NCBI GenBank assembly: GCA_028456385.1
Contig: JALNQF010000055.1
Coordinates: 171,522-235,521, forward strand
DNA length: 64,000 bases
Origin: Ophiosphaerella korrae
Lineage: Eukaryota > Ascomycota > Dothideomycetes > Pleosporales > Phaeosphaeriaceae
Direction of reading: 5' to 3'
In this document: one piece after another, positions 45,615 through 56,392 of the stretch
How positions within the stretch are numbered: position 1 is the first letter of the stretch
Layout of the letters: every line of letters starts with the position of its first letter
Made by a program: the position numbers and the translations under genes
The notes under the pieces: model-generated
What the model saw: only the letters and a program-made list of their open reading frames with translations
What the model was told of the DNA's origin: nothing
The model's database searches: none

Positions 45615-46757
45615 TCAGTCGAATCGGACAACTCCTCGCCCGGGTGCGGCGTTGGCAAGGTCATCGTATCCTTTAGGCACTTCATCAAGACTGTAAGACT
45701 TAGTGATGATCTCCTTGAGTTGAAGCCTTCCAACACGATATTGTTCGGGGACATGCGGGATACCAACGAGGGGGCTAATAACACCGAACTGAGATCCTAC
45801 AAGGATTTTGCCGTTGCCTCCAAGCACTTCTATTGGGAGGAGTGGAATACTCTGAGCCTTCACTGGTGGAATGCCACCCAGTACCACCGATCCTCCTGCT
45901 CTCGTTGATCGATAAGCTTCGATGAGAGCGCTTACTGATCCTGCACAAATGATCGCATGATCAACCCCCCGATTGTCAGTCAACTCAAAGACCTTCCTCA
46001 TCAGTTCTCCATCTACAGTGACCAGAAAAGTGTCGGTGGCGCCCAATCTAGACACTTGATCTGGCCTGCTTTGGTGACGATCCGCCGCGAATACACGTGT
46101 AGCTCCAGTCATACGCGCAGCCTGGATAGCAACGCATCCTTGTCCACCAGCTCCGCTAATGAGAACTGTGTCACCAGCCTTAACACTTGTAGCATTCGCG
46201 ACCGCACCATATCCCCCCGATGCACTACAAGAAGTTAACGCTACCACTTCAAAGGGAATATCCCGATCGACCACAACCACGTTGGCCTGGTCCACCACAG
46301 TTTTCTCTGCAAATGCGCCAATCCTGCGTAATGAGCCTACTGACGCTCCACTCGTGTCATGCCGGCGGTAGCTGCCATTGAGCTGAGGCCCCAGATTAAC
46401 ATCGTTGCCGAGATTGCAGCGATGCTCGCCACGCCCGCAAGGTTCACAATTTTGGCAGACCGGCCTCCAGAGGAACGCAACATGGTCGCCAATATTTACG
46501 CCGCGCACGTTAGAGCCGACACTCTCGACAATGCCGGCACCTTCATGTCCTAAGACGATAGGGGTCATGCCAACGGGTATTTCGCCCTTGAGAACGTGCT
46601 GCTCCGTGTGACATAATCCTACCGCTTTCAAGCGGACGAGGACCTCGGTGGCCTCAGGCGGGTCGAGTATGATCCTTTCAACTGCCAGCTCTCGATCTAC
46701 ACCGCGGAAAACTGTGGCACGCACGATCTGGGCGCCGCCATGGTCCGTTTGGGCCAT
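45615..46757 (-). CDS. Zinc-dependent alcohol dehydrogenase (MDR family)
   Basis: A single exon of 380 residues. Catalytic zinc ligands C49 (GLCHTEQH), H71 (GHEGAG) and C177 (TSCSASGG) and structural zinc cysteines C101, C104, C107 and C114 (CQNCEPCGRGEHRC) are all present. The NAD(P)-binding motif is GAGGQG at 202-207. Length and the double zinc arrangement fit the class III/formaldehyde-dehydrogenase-like group of fungal medium-chain dehydrogenases. The reaction is reversible oxidation of an alcohol to an aldehyde or ketone in the cytosol; in this cluster it would act on an intermediate, which is inference. The gene is intact and its start matches the family. It faces TF3 across a 1.39-kb gap. 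It is unusual in being intact while the neighbouring P450 and FMO1 are broken. Confidence 0.88.
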   Translation of the reverse strand: MAQTDHGGAQIVRATVFRGVDRELAVERIILDPPEATEVLVRLKAVGLCHTEQHVLKGEIPVGMTPIVLGHEGAGIVESVGSNVRGVNIGDHVAFLWRPVCQNCEPCGRGEHRCNLGNDVNLGPQLNGSYRRHDTSGASVGSLRRIGAFAEKTVVDQANVVVVDRDIPFEVVALTSCSASGGYGAVANATSVKAGDTVLISGAGGQGCVAIQAARMTGATRVFAADRHQSRPDQVSRLGATDTFLVTVDGELMRKVFELTDNRGVDHAIICAGSVSALIEAYRSTRAGGSVVLGGIPPVKAQSIPLLPIEVLGGNGKILVGSQFGVISPLVGIPHVPEQYRVGRLQLKEIITKSYSLDEVPKGYDDLANAAPGRGVVRFD

Positions 46758-48147
46758 ACTGTCTGAAGCGATTCCGAAAAATACATTGTTTGAAGAGAAG
46801 GCCTATAAATCTGGAAAATAGTAATAGTTAAGGCGAATGAAGTGAATGAAGTTTAAGCTTGAAAGTGATTATACCAGAACGAAGTAATTATAACTAAATA
46901 CAGGGGTCTAGTCTGTCGGAAATCACTATAGAGCTTGTATCCGATGGGAGTTCTTAATTTCGCTTCACTCTCCGAATTCTTTGACCCTACCCGACGCGGG
47001 GCGCGAGTGACCGACATCCGAGATAAACCGTCTTCCTGCCGTTGGAGCTTGATAAAAACGGCTAGCCCCTTCGAAGCAAGATATTCGTCGTCTACTGAAA
47101 TACGTAAGCTATTCCCTTTATGCCTTTATACTATACAACAGAAGATAGGTATTGTATCAGCCTTGCAGCTGCTCAGTGATTCATACGCTCCAGAGCAGAC
47201 TTCGTAGCCTGGAGCTAGATCTTCAGACCAATAGAGTGGAACGTAACCACGCACAAACTCAGCGAAGAGGACACTGTCCGGCAGCTGAAAATGGAGATTT
47301 TACATGTCAATCGGAGGAAGAAGTGCGCGAGAATGTTGCATTGGATGAGCATGTAGTGCAGCTAGCAGGCACGGTCATTTGACACAAGCTCAGCTCAAGA
47401 GGCAGCCGAACTGCAGAAGCGCCATGAGATGACGAACTCACTTGCCGTTGCCACAAACAGCTATCAGTTGGCCACTAGCATGCTTTAGAATTGGGAGGAT
47501 GGAGCGAAGATGGATGGGGAAAAACTGGACAAGCGTAGCCGAGGAAAGCGGGTTAGACAAGGAACCAGCAAATGAGTGATTTTGTCAGCAGAAGCAGCAA
47601 TTCGATCCGGGTTGAGTCACCAGTATCTAACATTGTCGCTTTTCAATGGTGGCGGGTTTGGCGAGGCTCTGCTGCTGTACCCAATTTGTGGTTCGGAAAT
47701 GTTGAGCACCAAATTCAATGCACGGGATGTCTCCCGGAACGGATCAGCATAATGAATCATGACAGAGCTCAAAAGCATCACTACTAGTTCACACTATACG
47801 GCTTCAAAGGAAGTGGTAATGGTTGTTCTGATTTTTAGGGAGATGCGCAGTTTCGAGCGGGCTTAACAAGAATGATCACCTTGGCCATCGGAAAGGTTCT
47901 CGGCATCGGCTGCAGGGTCGGTCGAAAACTTGCAGGCGCCAAGAAATGCAAAATTTCGATCTGTCCAGTGCTACGATCGCTCCAAGAAAAAGGTTGTCAT
48001 TAAGCCGCAGCGGAGAACAGCAGATACTCCCCGCAAAATTACGTGCGGGGTCGGTAGGAAATCAGCCACTATGTTTTAGTCATTATCTCCTCGTGCATGA
48101 CATTTGTCCACGCGTGCTTACACTGACCAAATTACAACTCACACAGC
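46758..48147. other. Long intergenic region with relic-like fragments
   Basis: Several short plus-strand frames (46935-47207, 47152-47382 and 47572-47787) lack known domains. A segment near 47200-47400 could encode a charged coiled-coil-like stretch but is closed by stops. I see no supported gene; it includes the promoters of ADH and TF3. Confidence 0.35.
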
Positions 48148-50223
48148 ATGATAGCAGGTCTTACTCAGATCGAAATGCCTACCAAGCACCTCGGCGACGA
48201 TGAGCGACGGCGATGTATCAAAGCATGTGAAGCGTGTCGACGACGCAAAGAACGTTGCAATGGTCATCACCCCTGCGGTCGGTGTGTGGTCCGACGAGTC
48301 GGCGCTCAGTGTACATTCATAAATCACGCAAACAAAAGAGATAATTCGAGCACAACCACGTTTCCAGCTATTTCGAATGGTGAAGACAATCTAGTTCCTC
48401 CAACAACGTCTAGGGATACTGTAGCCTCTACTACAGCAGCCTCGAGGAGCCCAAGTTTTATTCACCATCACAAAGGCGACTATATCTTCTTAGGAGATTC
48501 GGCTACTGTATCTTTCTTGCAGGATGTACGAGGTCTTGTTAGTGTATCTGTTGGAGATTGCGAGTTCAGTTGCGCCCCGATTCCTGGCATTGTGCTAGGC
48601 CAACCTTCCGACGTTGCGCCACTTTTACAACTACAATCCGATTGCACGCCTGTCCTACAGAAACCTTCACTAGAGAAAGCAAAAAAGCTGATACGTGGCG
48701 CTCTCTTGGCATCCGCTCCATTCGTGGATTTTTTAGACGAGGAAGAGCTGATCGAAAATTTACGCCAATGGCTCGAAAGCTCCGATCTTTCCAGTCATCC
48801 GCTCAATGCAGTCTATTACCTCATCATGGCAATAGGGATACAGGCTATACAGCCAGAAAATGACGATATAGCTAACCAATATTTTCAACATGGGTATGGA
48901 ACCGTGTTAAGATCCATGAATAATCCGAGCATTATAGTGGTACAATGTTCCTTGCTCACTGTCTGGTACTTACTGAGCTCTGCGCGGCGCAATGCAGCAT
49001 ATATGTTTCTGAGCCTGGCTGTTCAAGCTGCGCATGCATTAGGATTACATCGGCAAGATGTTGGCGTTCTTTTTCCACCTCATCAGACACGAGTACGAGA
49101 AAGGTTATGGAGATGCATCCACACGTTCGATGGCCATATGGGTACTTCACTCGGCCGACCCACTCTGACTACACAGACACGGGATATCAATTCTTCTGAG
49201 ACATACTCGGCACACGCAGGTCTTGCCAATATTTTCACTCTCATACAGGTGGAGATATATGAGAAGCGAAGAATTTCAGTAGATGTGCTCGATAGGATCA
49301 GTCACCTGCACCGTGATTGGACCCGTCGCATTAAAGAGGGACTTGCGAATGATCAAGTTGCACCTGAGACCGAGATCGAAACTCTTGACGGTTTATATCC
49401 CAATATGGGATTAATCCACCTTAAGGCAGCCTACTACTGGACAATAATTCTCATAACCCGCCACACGTTGATGGAGAAAGCACAGCAAGTGACACCGGAC
49501 TCAACAGGTTCATCTACTTGTCTTTCAAATATGCCTGTTCTTGTTGACGCTTGCATCGATTCAGCAATTAGGATCATCGACCTATTCAAGATCTTTCTAC
49601 AAAATCGAAACCATCCAAAACGAATGCCATTGGTGTTGAACGCCACCTTCATTTGTGCTATGGTGCTAGGCACCGCTTTTTTCGCAGATATGGATGGAAA
49701 GTTTCCAATTTCAATTTATCTCAACGATATCTATACTCTCCTAGACCACTTCGCAAAAACCGACTCGCTCGCTGTTGCAATGAACAACATTGTAGCCCAA
49801 CTTCGACTTGCCACACGCACGCACTTTGAAGCCAAAGTAATGAAGAGTCGAGAGTCTTCAATGCAAAGGGTCGCTGAAATGTTTGGGGCCTTTGGTTCAC
49901 GTACGCCAATGTCTAATTCTCAGGAGATCATAGCTAGAGATAGCTCGAACCAAAGCGGATCGCAGCCTCTTGGAATAAAGCCTACCATGCCACGCGATTC
50001 ACAAAGTTCTAATCTTTCTCAAGACTCAGAACAGCCTCCAGGAGTGGACGGACTTCAAGTCATGGTCGACAGTCTATTAAATCCCAGTGTCCAGTCTGAT
50101 ATCTCAACACCAGGAGGCACAAGCATGACATGGCTTGATAGCTCACAAACATACCACTTTGGATCATACGATGACATTTCTGCGTTCTATACAGTTGTCG
50201 ACCAAAATTACTTTATTCCATAA
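48148..50223 (+). CDS. TF3: Zn2Cys6 fungal transcription factor
   Basis: A single open frame of 691 residues without introns. The ATG at 48175 (MPTKHLGDDERRRC) is an alternative start nine codons in. Zinc cluster: C27, C30, C37, C43, C46 and C55 (CEACRRRKERC...HPCGRCVVRR); the last spacing is eight residues. The fungal-specific transcription factor domain spans roughly residues 190-420: VDFLDEEELIENLRQWL, VYYLIMAIGIQA, VWYLLSSARRNAAYM, LGLHRQD, RERLWRCIHTFDGHMGTSLGRP. The C-terminal 130 residues are Ser/Gln-rich and end in a hydrophobic/acidic stretch, likely an activation region. It is nuclear. It is convergent or parallel to no intact enzyme immediately downstream; the nearest are ADH upstream (divergent) and FMO2 2.6 kb downstream. 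Intact. Confidence 0.9.
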   Translation: MIAGLTQIEMPTKHLGDDERRRCIKACEACRRRKERCNGHHPCGRCVVRRVGAQCTFINHANKRDNSSTTTFPAISNGEDNLVPPTTSRDTVASTTAASRSPSFIHHHKGDYIFLGDSATVSFLQDVRGLVSVSVGDCEFSCAPIPGIVLGQPSDVAPLLQLQSDCTPVLQKPSLEKAKKLIRGALLASAPFVDFLDEEELIENLRQWLESSDLSSHPLNAVYYLIMAIGIQAIQPENDDIANQYFQHGYGTVLRSMNNPSIIVVQCSLLTVWYLLSSARRNAAYMFLSLAVQAAHALGLHRQDVGVLFPPHQTRVRERLWRCIHTFDGHMGTSLGRPTLTTQTRDINSSETYSAHAGLANIFTLIQVEIYEKRRISVDVLDRISHLHRDWTRRIKEGLANDQVAPETEIETLDGLYPNMGLIHLKAAYYWTIILITRHTLMEKAQQVTPDSTGSSTCLSNMPVLVDACIDSAIRIIDLFKIFLQNRNHPKRMPLVLNATFICAMVLGTAFFADMDGKFPISIYLNDIYTLLDHFAKTDSLAVAMNNIVAQLRLATRTHFEAKVMKSRESSMQRVAEMFGAFGSRTPMSNSQEIIARDSSNQSGSQPLGIKPTMPRDSQSSNLSQDSEQPPGVDGLQVMVDSLLNPSVQSDISTPGGTSMTWLDSSQTYHFGSYDDISAFYTVVDQNYFIP

Positions 50224-51436
50224 AGAACATACCAAGACCGTTTTGTGTGCCTCTGGTTTTTTTGGAATTATATGTATGGAGACCCTACGACAATTTGGAA
50301 CATAGAGAGCGTCCAGAGCTACATATCTCGGATTGCGATGACCTACTTAAAATGGCAAAATTCACCAAAGAAATCTACGTGTGTGGCAGTAATAATTTCG
50401 CAGGTACCGTATGGGGTAGCAAGCAGTATAAAAGTATCCATCCATGGATTTCGAGTCTATTTGTTACTTCGTACATAGTTTTGAAAAGGTTTAAAACATC
50501 TCTGCTTTCATGGCCAGGATAGTGAAGTAGACTATTACAACAGTTAAATAGTCTTCGAATCTGTAAGAGGACTCTACAAATAAGCTTCAAAAATTTTCTT
50601 GTAAAGAAGGTGGAGAGGGCTCGGTGCAAGCGTGACAGGTATTAATGAGCTATTGGGGAGACTGCTCGTGACAGTAATGTCAAAATCTAAGTTTGTGTAT
50701 GATTAATGGTGGTTACTAGCTTAATTTCTCATTATAAGCATTCCAAGCCGATTCCGTGTCCAGTCTTTCCCACCTACATCATCTACGCCATATCGGTCGC
50801 ATATTCATGTTGCAGAATTCGGCCCGGTAAAAACAGTCTGGAAGAAAGCGCACACCGGGAAGCTTCTCGGAACAGGAACACACAGTGGCCTACTTTCGTT
50901 GGCATTGCATCAGCATGGTAAGCCAAACACCATTTTCGAAGATAAAAGATGAATGGTTCAGACGAATGCACGGTTTGTGGCCGTCTTGCCGACTAGGTCA
51001 GATTTAACCTGGAGAACTGCCGTTTCTTAGTTTTCTTATTCTGGTGCTTGTCAAAGGTCTTGTTCTTAACAGAGTGCCCGCTCTCCTTTGGTTGTATTTC
51101 CAATTAAAATGGCTCCCTGAGAAGAATTCTAGGGATATCTTGATCAAATCAATGTTCCGACGGCTTATGAATGCTGCTTTCATAGCATATTTGTGTCATT
51201 AGGCCTGCTTGTAGGTGCAAGTATTACATCAGACTCAATACCCAAGTATGCAAGTCGTTCACGAATCCGCCTCTAGCAACATTGAGTTAAGCCAGCTCTT
51301 CAACTCCCTCCGTGGCGAAACCGAAGTCATCGCGATCCATATCTATATCACCCAAGCAAGAATCTCTTCGTCGTATCTGAATAGGTCATGAGATTCTAAT
51401 AATCATTCGGGGTTTTCTGGGTTGATTTTCGGTCAC
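50224..51436. other. Intergenic, no supported gene
   Basis: Short frames in all directions without domains. Composition is normal, not RIP-like. Confidence 0.4.
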
Positions 51437-51863
51437 ACGGTTTGCGATCGATGGAATTGAGATTTACCCAGGACGCACGATCAGATTTTCTATACAGGGC
51501 AGTAAGATAGGCTGGCTGCGAACCTATACCGGTCCATTTATGAACAGTATCAATGGAACCGTCCTGGCACTCGGAATTACGCAACCTGGCCGTACTGATT
51601 CAGGCACAAGTTGGGCTGGATGGGTTGTCACAGCGGCTGAATGGACGAATGTTAACTCTTACTACTGTGCCAATTTGGCTCCAAATCACGCGATTAGTTT
51701 CGGCAACAGTCGAGTAGGATCTGCGAACATCTTCACACTTCTTAGTTTAGATCCGACATTCGTTACCAATACAATAACGCTCTGGACGCTCGCGTGCCTA
51801 GGTTGTGTTGCTGCCTTCGCGGGTGACAAGTTCAAAATTACCCGAAGAACAGGTGCATTATAG
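51437..51863 (+). other. Unrecognised open frame, possible gene remnant
   Basis: An open frame continues from a TGA just before 51423 to a stop at 51863, about 140 codons, with an internal ATG at 51540. It reads IDGIEIYPGRTIRFSIQGS, then TYTGPFMNSINGTVLALGI, WAGWVVTAAEW, NSYYCANLAP, NTITLWTLACLGCVAAFAGD. Aromatic and Gly/Thr-rich content with a hydrophobic C-terminal segment suggests a secreted or membrane-linked protein fragment, but I do not recognise the family. No splice signals were settled upstream, so it may be a 3' exon or a relic. Confidence 0.3.
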
Positions 51864-52842
51864 CGGATGGTTGAAGAAAACTGTACGGCTAAAGAAGAAT
51901 ATGTGATACTTTTGGCGAGACTATGCAGAGTGTTGATAAGCCTTTCCTGCAGCGTGGAACTACTACAGTAGGCATTATACAATATATCGTATCAAAGGGG
52001 GCCGCAACTGTACCTTGCGAGGTCTATCAACTCATTCCATCTCTTCTTTCCGTTACATTAGATTAGGAGCTCTATTTTGAAGGGGAGTCAACGCACAAGC
52101 CTCGTGGCTTATACGTTGCGTGCCTCTTTACATAAATAACGTAAGATCGTTTACCCGAATGTACAAACGGAGATGAGATAGAGGAAGACTCACCAAAAAT
52201 TTAAGAGCATTGTTCAATGTCATTTTGCGTACGATTTTACCATAAAATTGGACATCAGCGGTACTATAAGGCTGTCTGCAACGGCGATGCGAATCATGGA
52301 AAATTCCAAATTATATGTCGGCAGGCTACAGGACGGCCGGAGCTGCACACATCCACAAGTATCCATACCCAGTGCCGTGATTTAGGCTCGCTTTGTTCGG
52401 ATCGGAGTATCTCTTTCTTCGGATTCGAATGTGGCATTATTCGGATCAGCATAATACCTAGCAGCACTATCGCGCTCTGAAAATTCTTTAGGTAATTACC
52501 TCGGTCACTTGCTTTCGTCACACGGCATCTCGTGTGCTGACCAGATATCCGAACATCTTATCATTCTGACCATACCATTTCCGAACAGCTTCTAATGATA
52601 GAATGACCTAGAGACATCAATGTTTCGGCCCGATAGTGGTGAGGTGTGACTGACCTAAGTATCCGAACCGAAACTCAGAAGCCTTGCCGATTGCTCCGTC
52701 GATGCACAAACCTAACCGCATGTAATAAAATAATTCCAATATCTTATAAAGAATGTTGTAAAAGATAACATTTAGTCTCTTGCTCATTCATCACTTTATT
52801 TCTCTACGATTCTTGAACCTAAGGGTTGCTGTTTTCGTCCCA
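51864..52842. promoter_or_regulatory. FMO2 upstream region with clustered TCCGAAC half sites
   Basis: TCCGAAC occurs at 52548-52554, 52580-52586 and 52662-52668, and its reverse complement GTTCGGA at 52395-52401. Additional CGG words lie at 52402-52406, 52421-52426 and 52625-52632. The heptamer contains the half site of the palindromes at 5250 and 9632. No gene is seen in this gap. Confidence 0.45.
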
Positions 52843-54406
52843 ATGGATCACTTGAGTGTAATCATTATCGGCGCAGGGCTTGCAGGTCCCTTGCTTGCTA
52901 GTGGACTTATTCAATCAGGCGTAAAGGTGGATATATACGAGAGGCTTGCAGCTGATGCCAAGAGGGATGGTTACCAGATTCGCGTCGCACAACCATGTTT
53001 GAGGGCGTTCCGGCAGAGCCTGTCAAAAGAGCAATGTGCTAGGATATCAAAAAAACTAGGAAAGATGTCTTCTGATCGGAAGCATACCACACCTATATGG
53101 TACGATTATCAGATGAATCATCTTTTGGATATGTCTCGCGTTAGTACAGAATACCACGGGTCGGCTCCAATGGATCGTGTGGTACTTCGCGAAATCATCA
53201 TAGAGCAGCCGGTTCGAGAAGGCATCGTCCACTTCGGCCAAACTTTTACTAAATATGAGATCATTTCAAACCAGGGAGAAGAGAAAGTCCGCGTGCTCTT
53301 CGATGATGGAACCTCAAGTGAGTGCGATATTCTTATAGCAGCAGATGGGAATCATTCCAAGGTGAGTTTTTTATGACCCATCATTTGATCCGATGCTGAA
53401 ACTGGGGAAGATAAACCAACAAATCGGACTGAACAATATCACCGCTCTTCCCGCTATCAATTTCATCACCAAAACGCGTCTCTCCAAAGAAAAGTTTCAG
53501 ATGCTTCCAGACGAAGCTCTTCGAAGCCCAATAATATGTTTTTCCCATAAGAAAACCTTTTTCTGCGTTGGTGCGTTAATCTTAAATGAACTACTGATGA
53601 CCGGCTAAGGAAAATCAGCTTATTTACCCTCCCGAGACACTAAACAAGCAGCCTCGGAAACCCATAAGTTACACGATTTTGAATTTGATGACTCTACTGC
53701 CACTTTCACATTTTCTTTAATGATGCTAAGAAGTGAGGTTCCTGACAATATCAAAGAGTGGGACAATACAGCGAAGTGGAAGTTCTTGGAAGACTCTCTT
53801 TCACCGTGGCACGATACGTAGTAAGTATTTCCTATCGTAATTCGATACAAGCTAAGGCCTGATGTATATTACAGTCGAAAAGTCATAAATGTTATCAAAG
53901 GGGCGGACCTGTACGTTTTCGAGCCTAGAGGTAGCAAAAGGCCGCCGCTGAATTGGCGATCTAAAGTAAAGTCGAGTGCTGACCCTTGCCGTGGTCACGA
54001 AAGAGTTTGGGTTCTGGGTGATGCGATGCATGCAATGTTACCAAATAGAGGCATGGGTGGCAATCAGGCCATGCTTGACACTGTAGTAATTTTGCATCTT
54101 CTGGAGCGGCTGCATAGATCCAAGGAGGCGAGTGGCTCACTCACAAGATCTGAGGTTTCCGAAGCTTGTGCGGAATACGAGAGGGAAATGATTCCTCGAT
54201 CATTTAAGTGGGTTGAAGCAAGTGGGGGGGTGAAGGCTGTGGTAAGAGCAGCAGACATGGGAAACCAAACATTCATGGCTAATTTTTGACAGCCCTTTGA
54301 TACGAATACGTTTTTGGGACGACTATCAGCAGTCACTATGCGCTTGTCTCTTGATCTTAGAGACGCATGGTACACACTTTGCCGTATAGTAGGTCTTAGA
54401 AGTTAA
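52843..54406 (+). CDS. FAD monooxygenase 2, intact paralogue of FMO1
   Basis: Five exons: 52843-53361, 53411-53570, 53610-53820, 53875-54241 and 54293-54406. All are GT-AG and in phase, giving 456 residues. Motifs: VIIIGAGLAGPLLASGL (GxGxxG, residues ~6-20), YERLAADAKRDGYQIRVAQ, ILIAADGNHSK, GDAMHAMLPNRGMGGNQAM (FAD GD motif), and PRSFKWVEASGGV followed after the last intron by a C-terminal helix (FLGRLSAVTMRLSLDL). Intron 1 falls at the same place as FMO1's only intron (after the ADGxxSK motif), and the predicted length equals that of FMO1, so the two are paralogues. FMO2 has three extra introns. Family: FAD- and NAD(P)H-dependent hydroxylases of aromatic or polyketide rings. The last intron removes the in-frame TGA at 54287; without it the protein would be ~40 residues shorter. 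Confidence 0.85.
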
Positions 54407-54490
54407 TTAGGAATATGTTTGAGACTAATTCTGTATAAATATGAACTATATAAAGACCTTGAAATAAATTGTCTATAAAATTAAATATAA

Positions 54491-55460
54491 AATTTGGTTG
54501 ACGTGTTTCCCGGGTAAGCTGCCAACGCCCCACCAGCGCGTCGACGTCGAGACGTTATCACGCCTATTTATTACAATTAATTCAAAATCGTAGTAAGCAA
54601 ATCTATCATTTAGAAGTATCGCTATTATCTATATCCTCAATTTCAACTGCACAGGTGCGCGCGTTGTGTCCAGTCTGCTTGCAACGCCTACACCGCCTCT
54701 CTCCTCGCACCCTCTTCAACGCGCTCTTGCCGTCACTACAACTGCTACCTGCCTGTTCAGCTAATACTTCTTGTACCTCGCCGATAGTAAGAGTCTTATC
54801 TGTCCATACGTATCGCCGCTTACGGCTCTTACGCTTAGTTGCTGCATCTAGAGCCTCTTCGAGACTACTCATTTTCTCTATCATAAGCACCATTTTATGT
54901 GCCATCTACTGGGCCCCCTTACTTAACTGCGCAACCTGCTCACCTAAAGAACTTTTAGAAGACCTAGGACGATTTCTTACTCTCTGTCAAATTAGGGTAC
55001 TTTGAGCCTCGACTTCGCGGGCGTTACGTAGTGTTTTCGCCTCCCAGGCGCTTCCCTGTCGCGGTGATAACTTTGGCGTCTGTAACCTTACATCAAGCTT
55101 CGATAGCACTGCGTCTAGGTTATATAGGACTAACCCAGCGCCTCTAAAGCCTGCCTATATGTTCTCCTTCGTAAAAGACTACTCAGAAGCAGTCTTAAAG
55201 GCTGGCAAGAAGGTCTCCTTAGAGATATAGTGGCAGCGGTTGCGCGCCAAGCCTAAGATCACGTCGCTATATCTGCGCTTCAACGGCGAGAAGCAGGCGA
55301 CATCTAGGGGCTGCAATAGGTGCGACGAGTAGACCAGCACGTAGTGAAGCACAATATTCCTCTCCTTGCAGCGATCTTAAAAATCGACAGAGCAATAGCT
55401 CTCGTAGCCGTTAATAATAAGGAGTCTATACCTACTAATAGAATAGCTCTTTGTATAACG
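54491..55460 (-). mobile_element. pogo/Fot1-like DNA transposon, 3' part
   Basis: The minus strand from about 55445 reads YESYCSVDF, then VYSSHLLQPLDVACFSPLKR, KETFLPAFKTA, ENI-AGFRGAGLVLYN and DAVLSKLDVRLQTP. This is the DDE transposase region and downstream tail of pogo/Fot1 elements, with in-frame stops. The last ~99 codons (54905-54606) are open and end in a CCHC zinc knuckle, CRRCKQTGHNARTC. The probable terminus is near 54491 (gacgtgtttcccgggtaagc). It lacks the 5' half, is broken at about 55450, and carries only light mutation compared with nearby gypsy DNA. A related 5' end sits at 10413-10660. Confidence 0.72.
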
Positions 55461-56005
55461 TGCTTACCACGACCCGGGCCACCCCATCACTCGGGCCACC
55501 CACCTAATTTGATAAATCTCTCCTCTATCCCATCTACTATAGCGCCCACAAAACGTGCCCAATCACCTTAAAAAGAAGAGAGAGTACTTCTTGCAGCCTA
55601 AGCTATACAAACTCATCGTATAAAAAGCTAGCGTCACGCTACAACTGTAACAGAGACGAGCCTATATCGAACAGGTGCCTAGTCTCAGTTCGGGCTAGAG
55701 GTCAAAAGGTAGTAGGTGGCTAAAGGTTGGGTGCTAGGCAATAATCACAAGTGTTCGCAGTGTACAACTGTAGGTATCAAGTAAATCTCAAGGTTAACTA
55801 CGGGGTTTCTATCTATACGCAATCGTGCGCTTATATAGTGCGTTTGTCTTAGCAAATCTATAGATCTAGTACGTGTCTTAGTTATAATTAGCCTTAGGTT
55901 CAGGCTCGTAATTAAGATCGTGATACTACTCTAATAGCTTATCTTCTAGTTCTATTAGCTTAAGTTGTAGCGAAGCTACTATAGGTAGGATATTTATAAT
56001 ACTAT
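55461..56005. other. Repeat-like junction region
   Basis: It begins with two near-copies of c(c/t)cgggccaccc (about 55472-55502), which look like a transposon terminus, and becomes AT-rich towards the LTR at 56006. No gene supported. Confidence 0.35.
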
Positions 56006-56392
56006 TGTTACGGCTGTAACAAGAGGAGACCAATTCGAACCAATCAGCCCCACCATGGATGACGACAACGCGTATGATCCATGGGACAACGAACTGGACT
56101 GGGAGACCAACCACAATAGGGACACGTGATGAATTCGCGATTCGCGATCTTGGCAAACACGAAGCACGAAGCCAGCCAAGAAGCCTAGGTATATAGTCAG
56201 TAGCAATGCGCATCATTAGGATGTCATCGGCAATTCAATCATTGACCACGAGCGACAATATTCAGATAGTTGCAAAACATCTCCTATTGTTTACAGTATA
56301 TTGTAGATTACAACACGAGCTTTTGTTATCACCTCCTAATCCACTAACACCCCTAAAGCTACTAGGAAGTTGACCCTAGCAAGCCCGTTACA
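56006..56392 (+). repeat. 5' LTR of gypsy copy A (least mutated copy)
   Basis: Normal composition with an intact TGTTAC...GTTACA ends pattern. It is followed by cctta, a short spacer and the element interior. Confidence 0.75.

Noticed and set aside
53571..53609. In-frame stop in FMO2 read as a pseudogene lesion
   Set aside because: A 39-nt GT-AG intron with a branch-like motif removes it and restores FFCVGKSAYLPS in phase.
54242..54292. TGA near the end of FMO2 as the true stop
   Set aside because: A standard intron (gtaaga...ttttgacag) removes it, and the following codons form a helix like the C-terminus of FMO1.
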